Below, one piece after another: positions 15,376-23,900 of a stretch of 64,000 nt of DNA. The translations under genes and the position numbers were made by a program. The notes below the pieces were generated by a model. That model was not told the DNA's origin, did no database searches, and saw nothing but the letters and a program-made list of their open reading frames with translations. How positions within the stretch are numbered: the first letter of the stretch is position 1; every line of letters starts with the position of its first letter. Location: positions 1,364,001 through 1,428,000 of the forward strand of contig NZ_JAPEMC010000001.1 in assembly GCF_026343115.1 (NCBI RefSeq), in the 5' to 3' direction. The DNA is from Streptomyces sp. NBC_00102 (GTDB taxonomy: Bacteria > Actinomycetota > Actinomycetes > Streptomycetales > Streptomycetaceae).

Positions 15376-16470
15376 ATGGACGTATCCCCCTCCCGCAGCC
15401 TCGCACGCCGACTGCCGTCGTCCCTGGCCGCGGGCCTCTGCGCCCTCGCCCTGGTGGGCGGCTGCTCCGGCTCCGGCTCCGGATCAGGTCCGGACTCTTC
15501 CGCGGCCTCCCCGTCGGCCGCCCGGCAGGATTCCGCGTCCCGCGCCGTCGCGCAGCTGCAGAACGACTACCAGCGGGTCATCGCCGACGTGCTGCCCTCC
15601 GTCGTGCAGATCCAGACCACCGACGGGCTGGGCTCCGGCATCGTCTACGACGACGACGGCAACATCGTGACCAACGCGCACGTCGTGGGCGACGAGAAGT
15701 CCTTCAAGGTCAGCGTCGCCACCGGGGAGAAGGTGCTCGCCGCCTCCCTGGTCTCGTCCTACCCGGCGCAGGACCTCGCGGTCATCCGCCTCGACGACCC
15801 GCCGGACGGACTGCGGGCGGCGAAGTTCGGTGATTCGGAGAAGGTCGAGGTGGGGCAGATCGTGCTGGCGATGGGCTCGCCGCTGGGCCTCTCCAGCAGC
15901 GTCACCCAGGGCATCGTCTCCGCGCTCGGCCGGACGGTCAGCGAGTCCCGGACGGGAGGCGGCACGGGGGCGACCCTCGCCAACATGGTGCAGACCTCGG
16001 CGGCGATCAACCCGGGCAACAGCGGGGGCGCCCTGGTCGACCTGGAGAGCGAGGTCATCGGCATCCCGACCCTCGCGGCGACCGACCCGGCCCTCGGCAA
16101 CAGCGCGGCACCCGGCATCGGCTTCGCCATCCCGGTGTCGACGGTGAAGACCATCGCGGACCAGATCATCGAGAAGGGCAAGGTCACCGACTCGGGGCGG
16201 GCCGCGCTCGACATCACCGGCCGTACCGTCGTCGACGACGACTACCAGCCCGCCGGCGTGGCTCTGGTGAGCGTGGAGCGGGGAGGGGCCGCGTACGACG
16301 CGGGGATGCGGGTCGGCGACATCGTCACCAGGATCGGCGACACCGAGGTCACCACGATCACCTCGCTCGCGGAGGCGCTCGCCGCCGAGACGCCCGGGGA
16401 CAGGGTCCGGGTGACGTACACCCGCGGCGGTGCGACGCGGACGGCGGAGGTCACGCTCGGCGAGATCTGA
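15376..16470 (+). CDS. Lipoprotein trypsin-like serine protease with PDZ domain (HtrA/DegP-like)
   Basis: A 364-aa surface protease for protein quality control. The N-terminus is a lipoprotein signal ending in LVGGC (C30), followed by a Ser/Gly linker. The S1C protease domain (about 60-250) has the full triad: His in VTNAHVVG, Asp in DLAVIRLDD, Ser in NPGNSGGALV. A C-terminal PDZ domain (about 275-360) contains GAAYDAGMRVGDIVTRIG. Family length is normal. GATACT (15364-15369) six bases before the ATG suggests a leaderless transcript. The gene is separate from the methyltransferase unit, with a 93-bp gap. Confidence 0.93.
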   Translation: MDVSPSRSLARRLPSSLAAGLCALALVGGCSGSGSGSGPDSSAASPSAARQDSASRAVAQLQNDYQRVIADVLPSVVQIQTTDGLGSGIVYDDDGNIVTNAHVVGDEKSFKVSVATGEKVLAASLVSSYPAQDLAVIRLDDPPDGLRAAKFGDSEKVEVGQIVLAMGSPLGLSSSVTQGIVSALGRTVSESRTGGGTGATLANMVQTSAAINPGNSGGALVDLESEVIGIPTLAATDPALGNSAAPGIGFAIPVSTVKTIADQIIEKGKVTDSGRAALDITGRTVVDDDYQPAGVALVSVERGGAAYDAGMRVGDIVTRIGDTEVTTITSLAEALAAETPGDRVRVTYTRGGATRTAEVTLGEI

Positions 16471-16484
16471 CCGGAGGGGCGGGG

Positions 16485-16548
16485 CCGGGAGCGGTCGGTG
16501 GGTTCGGGAGAGGACGGCGGGACCGGGAGCGGTCGGTGGGTTCGGGAG
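16485..16548. repeat. 26-bp direct repeat behind the htrA-like gene
   Basis: Two exact copies of a 26-bp unit (16485-16510 and 16523-16548, beginning CCGGGAGCGGTCGG) are separated by 12 bp. The second copy runs into the terminator stem. Non-coding, perhaps from replication slippage. Confidence 0.7.
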
Positions 16549-16587
16549 CGGGCGGTCCGGGGGTTTCCGGGGCCGCCCGCTCCCGAA
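16541..16587. terminator. Bidirectional terminator
   Basis: A 15-bp perfect stem (TTCGGGAGCGGGCGG at 16541-16555 pairs with 16573-16587) lies between the convergent protease gene and the small minus-strand gene. Confidence 0.8.
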
Positions 16588-16590
16588 CGG

Positions 16591-16953
16591 TCAGACGGTC
16601 TCGGCCTCCGGGCCCGGGTCCGGGTCCGCCGCGGCTTCGGCGGCGGTGCCGGTTCCGGCGGCTTCGGCCGCGGACCCGGTTCCGGTGGGCTCGGCGGCGG
16701 CGCCGGTTCCGGCGGGCTCCGGGTCGGGCTCGGAGTCCGGCTCGGGCTCCGGTTCCGCGTGGAGGCTCATCGGGCCGTAGATCTTCGTGGAGTCGTCGAA
16801 GAGCGTCACCTGGTCCGCCCCGCCGTCCAGGAGTTCCTTCCAGAACTCGCCGATCCAGGACTCCGCGTCACCCTGCGTCGTGAATTCCTCCGGCTGCAGC
16901 GCCGGCTCCGTCTCCGTACCGTCGGACTTCTCGAACCGCCACGTCCACGCCAT
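16591..16953 (-). CDS. Small acidic hypothetical protein with Pro/Glu and Gly/Thr/Ala repeats
   Basis: A 120-aa protein. The N-terminal 70 residues look folded (MAWTWRFEKSDGTE...WIGEFWKELLDGGADQVTLFDD, Trp-rich and acidic). The C-terminal 50 are low complexity: Glu-Pro dipeptides, then repeated TGTGAAAE-like units. No signal or membrane segment. A strong AGGAGG precedes the ATG at 16953. The N-terminal part is typical of a short Streptomyces family of unknown function, and the tail may vary in length between strains. It is divergent from cobU with a 222-bp gap. Confidence 0.78.
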   Translation of the reverse strand: MAWTWRFEKSDGTETEPALQPEEFTTQGDAESWIGEFWKELLDGGADQVTLFDDSTKIYGPMSLHAEPEPEPDSEPDPEPAGTGAAAEPTGTGSAAEAAGTGTAAEAAADPDPGPEAETV

Positions 16954-17175
16954 GTCAGCCTCCTGGGTCCCTGTTGCTGCCCCGAGCCTAGGGCCTCGGC
17001 CCTCGATCCTGCCGTGATCGTCCGGAAGATTGCCCCCAGGAGGCCGGGAACCCGCTTCCGGAAGACGCCCGCGGGGGCGCCGGGCGGCCCGCCGGGGCCC
17101 TCGGGCCGTGTCCGGGCGGGTCACGGGGGTGTGGCCGGGCGCGCACGCCCGGCGCGCACGCGGCAGGATCATGGT

Positions 17176-18378
17176 GTGGAACTGACTCTCCTCGGCACCG
17201 GAGCCCCAGGCGGGCTGCCCCGGCCCGACTGCCCCTGCGCCGTGTGCGCGACCGCCCGCGGCGGGTCCGCGCGGGCCACGACGGCCCTCCTGGTCGACGA
17301 CGCCGTGCTGCTCGACCTCACCCCGGGGGCGGCGCTCGCCGCCGCCCGGGCGGGGCACTCGCTGGCCGGGGTCCGCCAGGTGCTGCTGACCCGCCCCCAG
17401 AACGGGCCCGCCGTCGAGCTGCCCCCCGGGCTCCCCCGGGCGGGCCGGGTGCCGGACGGGCAGGTGCTGACGCTGATCAGCGGGCACCGGGTGCGGGCGG
17501 TGCCGATGGACGCGCCGGGCACCGGGTACGAGGTCACCTCCCCCACCGGCGACCGGCTGCTGTACCTGCCGCAGGGCGCCGCTCCGGCCGGGCTCGCCGA
17601 GCCGTTCCCGGAGCCGTACGACCTGGTGGTCGGCGACGTGGTGGGGCGGCCCGACGCGCTGGCGCGGCTGCGCGCGGTGGACGCGGTCGGGCCGGCCACC
17701 GAGGTCGTCGCGGTCCACCTGGACCACGACGCCCCGCCCGGGGCCGAGCTGGACCGCCGGCTCGCGGCGGCCGGGGCCCGGGCGGTGCCCGACGGGACGA
17801 CCCTGGTGACCGGGGAGTACCTCCCTCTCCCCGCGGTGCCCCGGCGAACCCTGGTGACCGGGGGCGCCCGCTCGGGGAAGTCGGTGGAGGCGGAGCTGCG
17901 GCTGGAGACCTTCCCCGACGTGGTGTACGTGGCGACGGGCGGCCGCCGGGACGGGGACGGCGAGTGGGCGGCGCGCATCGGGCTGCACCGGGAGCGCCGG
18001 CCGTCCGCCTGGCGCACCGAGGAGACCTGCGAGGTGGCGGAGCTGCTGCGGGCGGACGGGCCGCCGCTGCTGATCGACTGCCTCTCGCTCTGGCTGACCG
18101 ACGCGATGGACCGGGTCGACGCCTGGGACGACGGCCGGTGGGCGGACGGCGGCGAGAAGGCGCTGCGGGCGCGGGTCGCGGAGCTGGTCGCCGCCGTGCG
18201 GGAGACCTCGCGGACCGTGGTGGCGGTGACGAACGAGGTGGGGTCGGGCGTGGTCCCCGCGACGGCGGCCGGGCGGCGGTTCCGGGACGAACTGGGGCGG
18301 CTGAACGCGGCGTTCGCCGCCGAGTGCGAAACGGTGCTGCTGGTGGTGGCAGGCCTGCCGGTGGTGCTGCGGGGCTGA
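17176..18378 (+). CDS. cobU: Adenosylcobinamide kinase/guanylyltransferase (CobU) with N-terminal degenerate metallo-beta-lactamase-like domain
   Basis: A 400-aa fusion. The C-terminal half (about 222-400) is CobU, which phosphorylates adenosylcobinamide and then attaches GMP. It has the P-loop GGARSGKS, the GMP-accepting His in IGLHRERRP, and TNEVGSGVVP. The N-terminal half (about 1-210) starts MELTLLGTGAPGGLPRPDC, as in metallo-beta-lactamase-fold proteins (PqqB/phosphodiesterase-like). However, where the metal-binding HxHxDH should be it reads LLTRPQNGPAVEL, so it is probably not a metallohydrolase. CAGGAT (17164-17169) fits a leaderless start at this GTG. It works with CobT and CobS encoded nearby. 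Confidence 0.9.
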   Translation: MELTLLGTGAPGGLPRPDCPCAVCATARGGSARATTALLVDDAVLLDLTPGAALAAARAGHSLAGVRQVLLTRPQNGPAVELPPGLPRAGRVPDGQVLTLISGHRVRAVPMDAPGTGYEVTSPTGDRLLYLPQGAAPAGLAEPFPEPYDLVVGDVVGRPDALARLRAVDAVGPATEVVAVHLDHDAPPGAELDRRLAAAGARAVPDGTTLVTGEYLPLPAVPRRTLVTGGARSGKSVEAELRLETFPDVVYVATGGRRDGDGEWAARIGLHRERRPSAWRTEETCEVAELLRADGPPLLIDCLSLWLTDAMDRVDAWDDGRWADGGEKALRARVAELVAAVRETSRTVVAVTNEVGSGVVPATAAGRRFRDELGRLNAAFAAECETVLLVVAGLPVVLRG

Positions 18379-18417
18379 GGGGAGCCGGGCGGGGCCGGGC
18401 AGCGGGCCGGGCGGCAG

Positions 18418-18446
18418 CCGGGCGGGGGCGCCAGGCTCCCGCCCGG
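18418..18446. terminator. Hairpin between cobU and the SGNH hydrolase gene
   Basis: CCGGGCGGG (18418-18426) pairs with CCCGCCCGG (18438-18446) in the 114-bp, extremely GC-rich gap between convergent genes. Several other short stems overlap, so the exact terminator is uncertain. Confidence 0.5.
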
Positions 18447-18492
18447 CCCCCGGGGCCCGCGCCCGGGCGGCCGTGCCCGGCCCGTGCCGGAG

Positions 18493-19515
18493 CTACCTCA
18501 GCCGGTGCAGTACGGCGGTCGCCATGGCCTGCTCGCCCGTGGCGTTCGGGTGGGCGGGAGCCGCGGGCGAGGCCGGGACGAGCGGCTCGATCCAGCGGTC
18601 CTCGGGGGCCTTGCACATGTCGTGCCCGACGGTGGGCCCGTAGGTGTCGACGTACTCGGCACGGTTGCGGACGGCCACGGTGCGGAGCATCGCGTTGAGC
18701 CGCTTCTCGGTGTCCCGGAGATAGGGGAAGTCCCCGGCCGCGAAGGGCACCGCGGGGAAGCAGCCGATCCCGTCGTCGGGCAGCAGGTCGGGGTAGCCGA
18801 CGACCAGCACCCGGGCGTGCGGCGACCGCGCGTGCACGGCCCGCAGCACGCGCTCGATCTTCGGGGCGGTCGCGGCGACGGCGTCGGCCAGCTGGTCCGT
18901 CCCGGAGGCGGTGTAGTGGCTCCGGCACGGATCGCCCGCCGGGGCCTGGACGCCCAGACCGGCGCAGGTGGCGATGATCGACCCGAAACCGACGTCGTTG
19001 CCGCCGATCTGGAGCGTGACAAGCTCGGTGTCGCGCCGGAGAGCCTGGAGTTGCGGGGCGTTGGCGCCCTGCGCCGTCCACATCTGCTCGGTCGTCGCGC
19101 CGCCGCAGCTGACGTCCGCGAAGGCGGACGCGTTCTTCCGCCCGGCGACCAGGGAGGGGTAGTTGCGGGCGGAGCGGGCGCAGCCGAGGTCGGCCTGCGG
19201 CGGGATGGCCGGTCCCGAGGTGTACGAGTCCCCGAGCGCGACGTAGCGCGGGCCCCGCGCCGGACCCCCGCCGTGCCCGCCGTGCCCGCCGTGCCCGTCG
19301 CTCCCGCCGTGCCCGTTGCCTCCGCCGTGGCCCCGCGCGGTTCCGTGGCCGGCTCCCGTGCCGTGCCCGGGCTCCCCGCCGTGCGCCGCGGCCGGGGTCA
19401 CCGAGGCCACGAGCAGCGCGCAGCTCCCGAGCGCGGCCCCCACCACCGTCGCCCGCGCCCGTCGCCGCGCCGCCGTACCCGTGGCCGTGCTACCCGCAAG
19501 TCCGTTGTCCACCAT
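18493..19515 (-). CDS. Secreted SGNH/GDSL-family hydrolase with His-Gly-rich linker
   Basis: A 340-aa exported esterase/lipase. The N-terminus has a basic run (ARRRARA), a hydrophobic core and an AAA-type cleavage region near residue 44. Residues 45-84 are a His/Gly-rich stretch (HGG, GHG and DGHGGHGG units). The catalytic fold follows with block I ALGDSYTSG (Ser97), block III QIGGNDVGFG and the C-terminal HPNATGEQ (His). Paired cysteines suit an extracellular enzyme, as in Streptomyces GDSL lipases. GGAGGAA precedes the ATG at 19515. It sits alone between cobU and cobT on the opposite strand. Lipid or ester substrate unknown. Confidence 0.9.
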   Translation of the reverse strand: MVDNGLAGSTATGTAARRRARATVVGAALGSCALLVASVTPAAAHGGEPGHGTGAGHGTARGHGGGNGHGGSDGHGGHGGHGGGPARGPRYVALGDSYTSGPAIPPQADLGCARSARNYPSLVAGRKNASAFADVSCGGATTEQMWTAQGANAPQLQALRRDTELVTLQIGGNDVGFGSIIATCAGLGVQAPAGDPCRSHYTASGTDQLADAVAATAPKIERVLRAVHARSPHARVLVVGYPDLLPDDGIGCFPAVPFAAGDFPYLRDTEKRLNAMLRTVAVRNRAEYVDTYGPTVGHDMCKAPEDRWIEPLVPASPAAPAHPNATGEQAMATAVLHRLR

Positions 19516-19804
19516 GCCCGTTCCTCCCCGTGAGCCCTCGACGCCACCGTGCGGGCCGGCGCCGGGACGTGGGCGCCGCACGACATGACGGAGCTTGTAT
19601 ACCGCCGGGTAGCTCCACGCGGCCAGAGGCGGGCGGCGGCAATCTCTCCGGCGGGCTCTCCCGCGGCTTCTCCCCGGGGGCGTCGGCAGGCCCTCGGGAA
19701 CGGCCCGGGGGAAGGATGCGGCGGACGCTGTCCGGATACTGTTCCGCAGGGAGCCCGCCCGCGGGCTCCGGCCCCCGACGCAACGACCCGCGAGGCAGAT
19801 CTCC

Positions 19805-20941
19805 GTGAACCTGGACGACTTCTCCGACCTGATCGAGCGCCCCGACGGCGGTGTGCGGCGCGACGCCGAGGACCGCCGGGGACGGCTGATCGTCCCTCCC
19901 GGCGCGCTCGGCCGGCTCGACGAACTGGGCGAGTGGCTGTCCGCCGCGCAGCAGTCCGTGCCGGTCCGGCCCGTGGACCAGCCGCGCGTGGTGCTCTTCG
20001 CCGGGGACCACAAGGTGGCCGAACTGGGCGTCTCCGGGCGTGCCGCGGGGAGCGCGTACGAACTGGTCCGGGCCACCCTGGACGGGGCGACCCCGCTGGC
20101 GGTGCTGGCCCGGACCTTCTCGGTGCCGGTACGGATCGTCGACGCGGGCCTGGACTGCGACCCGGAGCTGTTGCCCGAGTCCGTCGTACGGAGCCGGGTG
20201 CGGCGCGGGACCGGGCGGATCGACGTCGAGGACGCCCTGACCGCCGAGGAGGCGGCCGAGGCCGTGCGGCTGGGCATCAGGATCGCGGACGAGGAGGCGG
20301 ACTCCGGTACCGACCTGGTGGTGCTGGGCGACCTCAGCGTGGGCGGGACGACTGCGGCGGCCACCCTGATCGCGGCGCTGTGCGGCACCGACGCCTCGGT
20401 GGTGACCGGGCGGGGCGGCGCGGGGATCGACGACCTGGCGTGGATGCGCAAGTGCGCGGCGATCCGGGACTCGCTGCGCCGGGCCCGTCCGGTGCTCGGG
20501 GACCAGGTGGAGCTGCTGGCGGCGGTGGGCGGCGCGGATCTCGCCGCGATGACCGGGTTCCTGCTCCAGTGCGCGGTGCGACGGCTCCCGGTGGTCCTGG
20601 ACGGTGTGGTCTCGGCGGCCTGCGCGCTGGTGGCGCAGCGGGCCGCGTTCCGGGCGCCGGACTGGTGGCTGGCCGGGCACGCGAGCGGTGAGCCGGCGCA
20701 GGCGAAGGCGCTGGACCGGATGGCGCTGACGCCGCTGCTCGACCACGGGGTCACGGTCGGCGAGGGTACGGGCGCCCTGCTGGCCCTTCCGCTGGTGCGC
20801 GCCGCGGCCGCGTTCGCCGCCGAACTGCCGGAGCGTGAGCCGGAGAAGCCCGAGGTCTCCGACGGGGCGGGCTCCGACCAGGACGACCAGGACGAGCGGG
20901 ACGACGCACAGGACGAGGTCGTGGCCGGCCCGGCCGTGTGA
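19805..20941 (+). CDS. cobT: Nicotinate-nucleotide-dimethylbenzimidazole phosphoribosyltransferase
   Basis: CobT (378 aa) activates the lower ligand of cobalamin by forming alpha-ribazole phosphate. The family's LGDLSVGGTTAAATL, the DGVVSAACALVA segment and the catalytic glutamate in VGEGTGALLALPLVRAA are all present. The last 45 residues are an acidic Asp/Glu/Gln tail with no counterpart in enteric CobT. The GTG at 19805 begins MNLDDFSDLIERPDGG. The gene ends 7 bp from the convergent membrane-protein gene. I looked for a cobalamin riboswitch in the 289-bp upstream gap and saw none. It works with CobU and CobS. Confidence 0.92.
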   Translation: MNLDDFSDLIERPDGGVRRDAEDRRGRLIVPPGALGRLDELGEWLSAAQQSVPVRPVDQPRVVLFAGDHKVAELGVSGRAAGSAYELVRATLDGATPLAVLARTFSVPVRIVDAGLDCDPELLPESVVRSRVRRGTGRIDVEDALTAEEAAEAVRLGIRIADEEADSGTDLVVLGDLSVGGTTAAATLIAALCGTDASVVTGRGGAGIDDLAWMRKCAAIRDSLRRARPVLGDQVELLAAVGGADLAAMTGFLLQCAVRRLPVVLDGVVSAACALVAQRAAFRAPDWWLAGHASGEPAQAKALDRMALTPLLDHGVTVGEGTGALLALPLVRAAAAFAAELPEREPEKPEVSDGAGSDQDDQDERDDAQDEVVAGPAV

Positions 20942-20948
20942 GTACGGG

Positions 20949-21710
20949 TCAGGGTTTCGGGCCGGGCAGCGGTACGCGGTCCGGGGCCCCGCCGATCAGG
21001 TCCTGGAACTTGCGGCGGGGCCCGGCCCAGCGCACGTCGTGGTGGTAGGCGCGCAGCACCGAGCGGGCGCGGGCCTTGTGGCGGCGGCCGTAGAACCGCT
21101 TGGCCCACGGGGAGGCGGGGCGGGCCAGGCGGAGGGCGCCGATCACCGCGACGAAGGGGACGAGGGCCCCGACGACCGCCATGCGGGCCTTGCCCTTGAA
21201 GAGCGTGACCAGCACGAAGAGGAAGTTGACGACCATCGTCAGGACGAGGCCGAGCCGGCCGTTCTCCTGCTCGTCCGTCAGTTCGTCGACTCCGAGGGGC
21301 GAGAAGCCCGCGAGGACCAGCAGCACGAGCGAGGTCGTCAGTACGACCATCTCCACGCTCTGGCGCCCCTGCTCGGTCCAGTAGACGTCGTCCAGGTGCA
21401 GGATGAGCGCGAACTCGTCCAGCACCAGGCCCGCCCCGACTCCGAAGATCACCGCGAAGACCATCGCGGTGACGCTGTGCTGGCCGGAGGCGACGGCGCC
21501 GAAGCCGCCGAGGACGGAGAGCACCACCCCGGGGACGACGTGGTGGACGTGGACCCCGCCGGGGGTGATGTTGCGGAACGGCCCTTTCCCGGCGCGGATC
21601 ATGCGGGTGATGGTGCGGGTGATGGCGAAGGTCAGCACGAACGCGGCCAGTGCGAGGAGCAGAGGCAGCTTTCCGGGCTCGGTGATGTTGGTGTGCCACC
21701 AGTGACCCAT
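20949..21710 (-). CDS. Multi-pass membrane protein with HVHH motif, unknown function
   Basis: A 253-aa integral membrane protein with about six hydrophobic segments (roughly 13-33, 58-80, 85-105, 123-140, 155-175, 185-200) and a basic C-terminal tail. Between TM1 and TM2 lies ITPGGVHVHHVVPG, a His cluster that could bind metal or haem, and a conserved-looking LDEFALILHLDDVYW follows TM3. GAGGGTGG precedes the ATG at 21710. It is inserted on the opposite strand between cobT and cobS, which argues against simple membership of that pathway. I do not recognise a named family. Confidence 0.8.
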   Translation of the reverse strand: MGHWWHTNITEPGKLPLLLALAAFVLTFAITRTITRMIRAGKGPFRNITPGGVHVHHVVPGVVLSVLGGFGAVASGQHSVTAMVFAVIFGVGAGLVLDEFALILHLDDVYWTEQGRQSVEMVVLTTSLVLLVLAGFSPLGVDELTDEQENGRLGLVLTMVVNFLFVLVTLFKGKARMAVVGALVPFVAVIGALRLARPASPWAKRFYGRRHKARARSVLRAYHHDVRWAGPRRKFQDLIGGAPDRVPLPGPKP

Positions 21711-21845
21711 GCCACCCTCTCCCGGTCGACGGCCTTGATGCGCATTCGTCACATCTTGTCCGATCGGCCGCCGTTGCGCACGGGCTGGGGCTTCCGCCCG
21801 GACCGGGCCTACGGGGCAGAAGACCCGGGCACTAACGTGCTCGCG

Positions 21846-22625
21846 GTGACCTCCCTGAACAGCCACGGCCTCCGCTTCGCCTTCGGCACCCTCACGGTGC
21901 TGCCCGTCCGCGTCACCCGCTGGGACCGTGACGCCGCCCGTGCGGGCATGCTCTGCGCGCCGCTCGCCGGGCTCGTGGTGGGGCTGCTCGCGGCGGCGGC
22001 CGGCTCGCTGGCGCTGCTGCTGGGTTCGGGTCCGCTGCTCGCGGCCGTCGCCTCCGCCGTCGTACCGGCCGCGCTCACCCGGGGGCTCCATCTGGACGGC
22101 CTCGCGGACACGGCGGACGGGCTCGGCAGCGGCAAGCCGGCCGAGGACGCGCTGCGGATCATGAAGCAGTCGGACATCGGGCCGTTCGGCGTGATCACCC
22201 TGCTCTTCGTGCTGCTGGCCCAGGTCGCCGCCGGCCACGAGCTCTACGGGCACGGGTGGGCGCGGGGAGCGGCCGGCACGGTGGTGGCCGCCGTCGCCGC
22301 CCGCCTCGCCCTGACCCTGGCCTCGCGCCGGGGCGTGCCGGCGGCCCGTCCGGAGGGACTGGGCGCGGTGGTGGCCGGCACGGTTCCGGTGCGGTGGGCG
22401 GTCCCGGTCGCGGTGGTCGCGGTCGCGGCCTGCGCGGCGGCCGGCCTGGGCGGCGGGGCGGGCGGAGCGGTGCACCACGGTCTTGCCGCGCTGCTCGCGC
22501 TCGGGGCGTCCGAGGTGCTGCTGCGGCACTGCGTGCGGCGGTTCGGCGGGGTGACGGGGGACGTGTTCGGCGCGGTGGAGGAGACGGCGGCGACGGCGGC
22601 CCTGGTGGTGCTGGTCCTCGGCTGA
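21846..22625 (+). CDS. cobS: Adenosylcobinamide-GDP ribazoletransferase (cobalamin synthase)
   Basis: CobS (259 aa) joins adenosylcobinamide-GDP and alpha-ribazole(-phosphate) at the membrane to finish cobalamin. It is highly hydrophobic, with about six or seven helices, and has the family signature GLHLDGLADTADGLGS plus RIMKQSDIGPFGV. The GTG at 21846 has no ribosome site. TAACGT at 21833-21838 is correctly placed for a leaderless start, and the protein then begins MTSLNSHGLRFAFGTLTVLPV as the family does. Its substrates come from the CobU and CobT reactions. Confidence 0.92.
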   Translation: MTSLNSHGLRFAFGTLTVLPVRVTRWDRDAARAGMLCAPLAGLVVGLLAAAAGSLALLLGSGPLLAAVASAVVPAALTRGLHLDGLADTADGLGSGKPAEDALRIMKQSDIGPFGVITLLFVLLAQVAAGHELYGHGWARGAAGTVVAAVAARLALTLASRRGVPAARPEGLGAVVAGTVPVRWAVPVAVVAVAACAAAGLGGGAGGAVHHGLAALLALGASEVLLRHCVRRFGGVTGDVFGAVEETAATAALVVLVLG

Positions 22626-22650
22626 TCCGGGGCCGTACCGGCCGGGCTGC

Positions 22651-22750
22651 CGCGACGGCTCACCCGCGACACGGGGCCGTACGGGCCGGACCGCGACGGC
22701 TCACCCGCGACACGGAGCCGTACGGGCCGGACCGCGACGGCTCACGCGCC
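22651..22750. repeat. 41-bp tandem repeat, about 2.4 copies
   Basis: A 41-bp unit beginning CGCGACGGCTCACCCGCGAC starts at 22651, 22692 and 22733; the third copy is truncated in the 3' end of the minus-strand glycosidase gene. Copies one and two differ at one base. It fills the cobS/glycosidase intergenic space. Confidence 0.8.
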
Positions 22751-23611
22751 GGCCGGGGCCGCGGTCCCCGTCGCACAGCTCTCGCGCCAGACCCCCAGTT
22801 CGTACTTCTTCTCCAGCGAGCTGAGCCGGAGTTCCCGCGAGCGGGCGCAGAACTCGGCGGCCGGCAGTTCGTACTCGACGTGGAAGACGGCCTTGTCCGC
22901 CTCGATGAACGGGGTGAGTTCCTCGCACTCGCCGTACTGCGCGCACTGCTCGTTCACCGCGAAGTCGAAGTCCGGTTCGAGCGCGGGGATCTGGTCGAGG
23001 TCGTTCTTGAGACCGACAGCCAGGCCGTGGCGGTGGGCGATGCGGGCGATCAGCCGGTTGTACGCCAACTGGTCGGCGGCGGTGAGCGGGAAGCCGGTGT
23101 CGTTGCGGTAGCCGTCCATGTTGTCCGGCTCCACCGCGTCGAAGCCCTTCTGCGCGCACATCGCGATCCGGGTCTCCATCAGGGGCTCCAGGACGTCGGT
23201 GCGCCGGACGTCGAGCCAGCGCTCGCCCTCCCAGCCGTTGCCCTTGCCCAGTACGGAGGCCGGGAACGCGCCGGCGTCCGGGCGGAAGTCCTCGTGGGCG
23301 CCGGTGGAGAGGTAGCAGATGACCTTGCGGCCCCGGTCGTGCAGACCGGCGACGGCGGCGGCGTCGTGGTCGAAGCCGTCGATGTCGTACACCGGTACGT
23401 CCACTCCGGCGTCGAGCCGTCCGGAGAGCTGCCACTGCCAGTCCACGCCGGGCCGGGGCTGCCAGCGCCCGGCGGCGAACGGGGCCCCCGGGGCCGTCGG
23501 GGCGCCGGCCGCGGGGCGTTCGCCCCGCGCCTCGCGGGACTCCCCCGAGGTGCAGCCGGAGAGGAGCAGCGACACCATCAGGAAGGTGGCCGCCACCGTG
23601 CGGCCCGACAT
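22742..23611 (-). CDS. GH114-family lipoprotein glycosidase (endo-alpha-1,4-polygalactosaminidase-like)
   Basis: A 289-aa protein from the ATG at 23611, with a lipoprotein signal ending LLLSGC (Cys20), so it is anchored outside the membrane. The remainder is a TIM-barrel of the GH114/TM1410 type: WQWQLSGRLDAG near the start, VYDIDGFDH, VICYLSTGAHEDFRPD, and GFDAVEPDNMDGYRND, whose acidic residues are candidate catalytic groups. The family cleaves galactosamine-rich polysaccharides. A GTG at 23623 could add four residues. The natural substrate here is not known. The gene is convergent with cobS. Confidence 0.85.
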   Translation of the reverse strand: MSGRTVAATFLMVSLLLSGCTSGESREARGERPAAGAPTAPGAPFAAGRWQPRPGVDWQWQLSGRLDAGVDVPVYDIDGFDHDAAAVAGLHDRGRKVICYLSTGAHEDFRPDAGAFPASVLGKGNGWEGERWLDVRRTDVLEPLMETRIAMCAQKGFDAVEPDNMDGYRNDTGFPLTAADQLAYNRLIARIAHRHGLAVGLKNDLDQIPALEPDFDFAVNEQCAQYGECEELTPFIEADKAVFHVEYELPAAEFCARSRELRLSSLEKKYELGVWRESCATGTAAPAGA

Positions 23612-23900
23612 CGTCCCGTACACCGTTCCCCGACCCCGTTCCCGTACCGGCCGTATCCGGCCCGGTGCGCCCTTCGATCCACTGCCGCGCCAACGAGCCT
23701 ATGCGACCCGCGCGTTCACCCCGGTCCCCGCCCTGACCGGCCCGGACGTCTCCCGTCGGTGAACACCGCCGTGATTCGGCGCGAACAGCGCGCGTAGGCT
23801 CGTTCCCTGCGCACAGCGGGCGCGTCTACGATGCGCCGGGCGCGGTCGGCCCACCCACTCGACCGATCCATGTACTCAACGGAAGCGAGAATTCACCACC

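Noticed and set aside
19516..19804. Possible cobalamin riboswitch before cobT
   Set aside because: I searched by eye for the conserved B12-box and found no match here or upstream of cobU and cobS.
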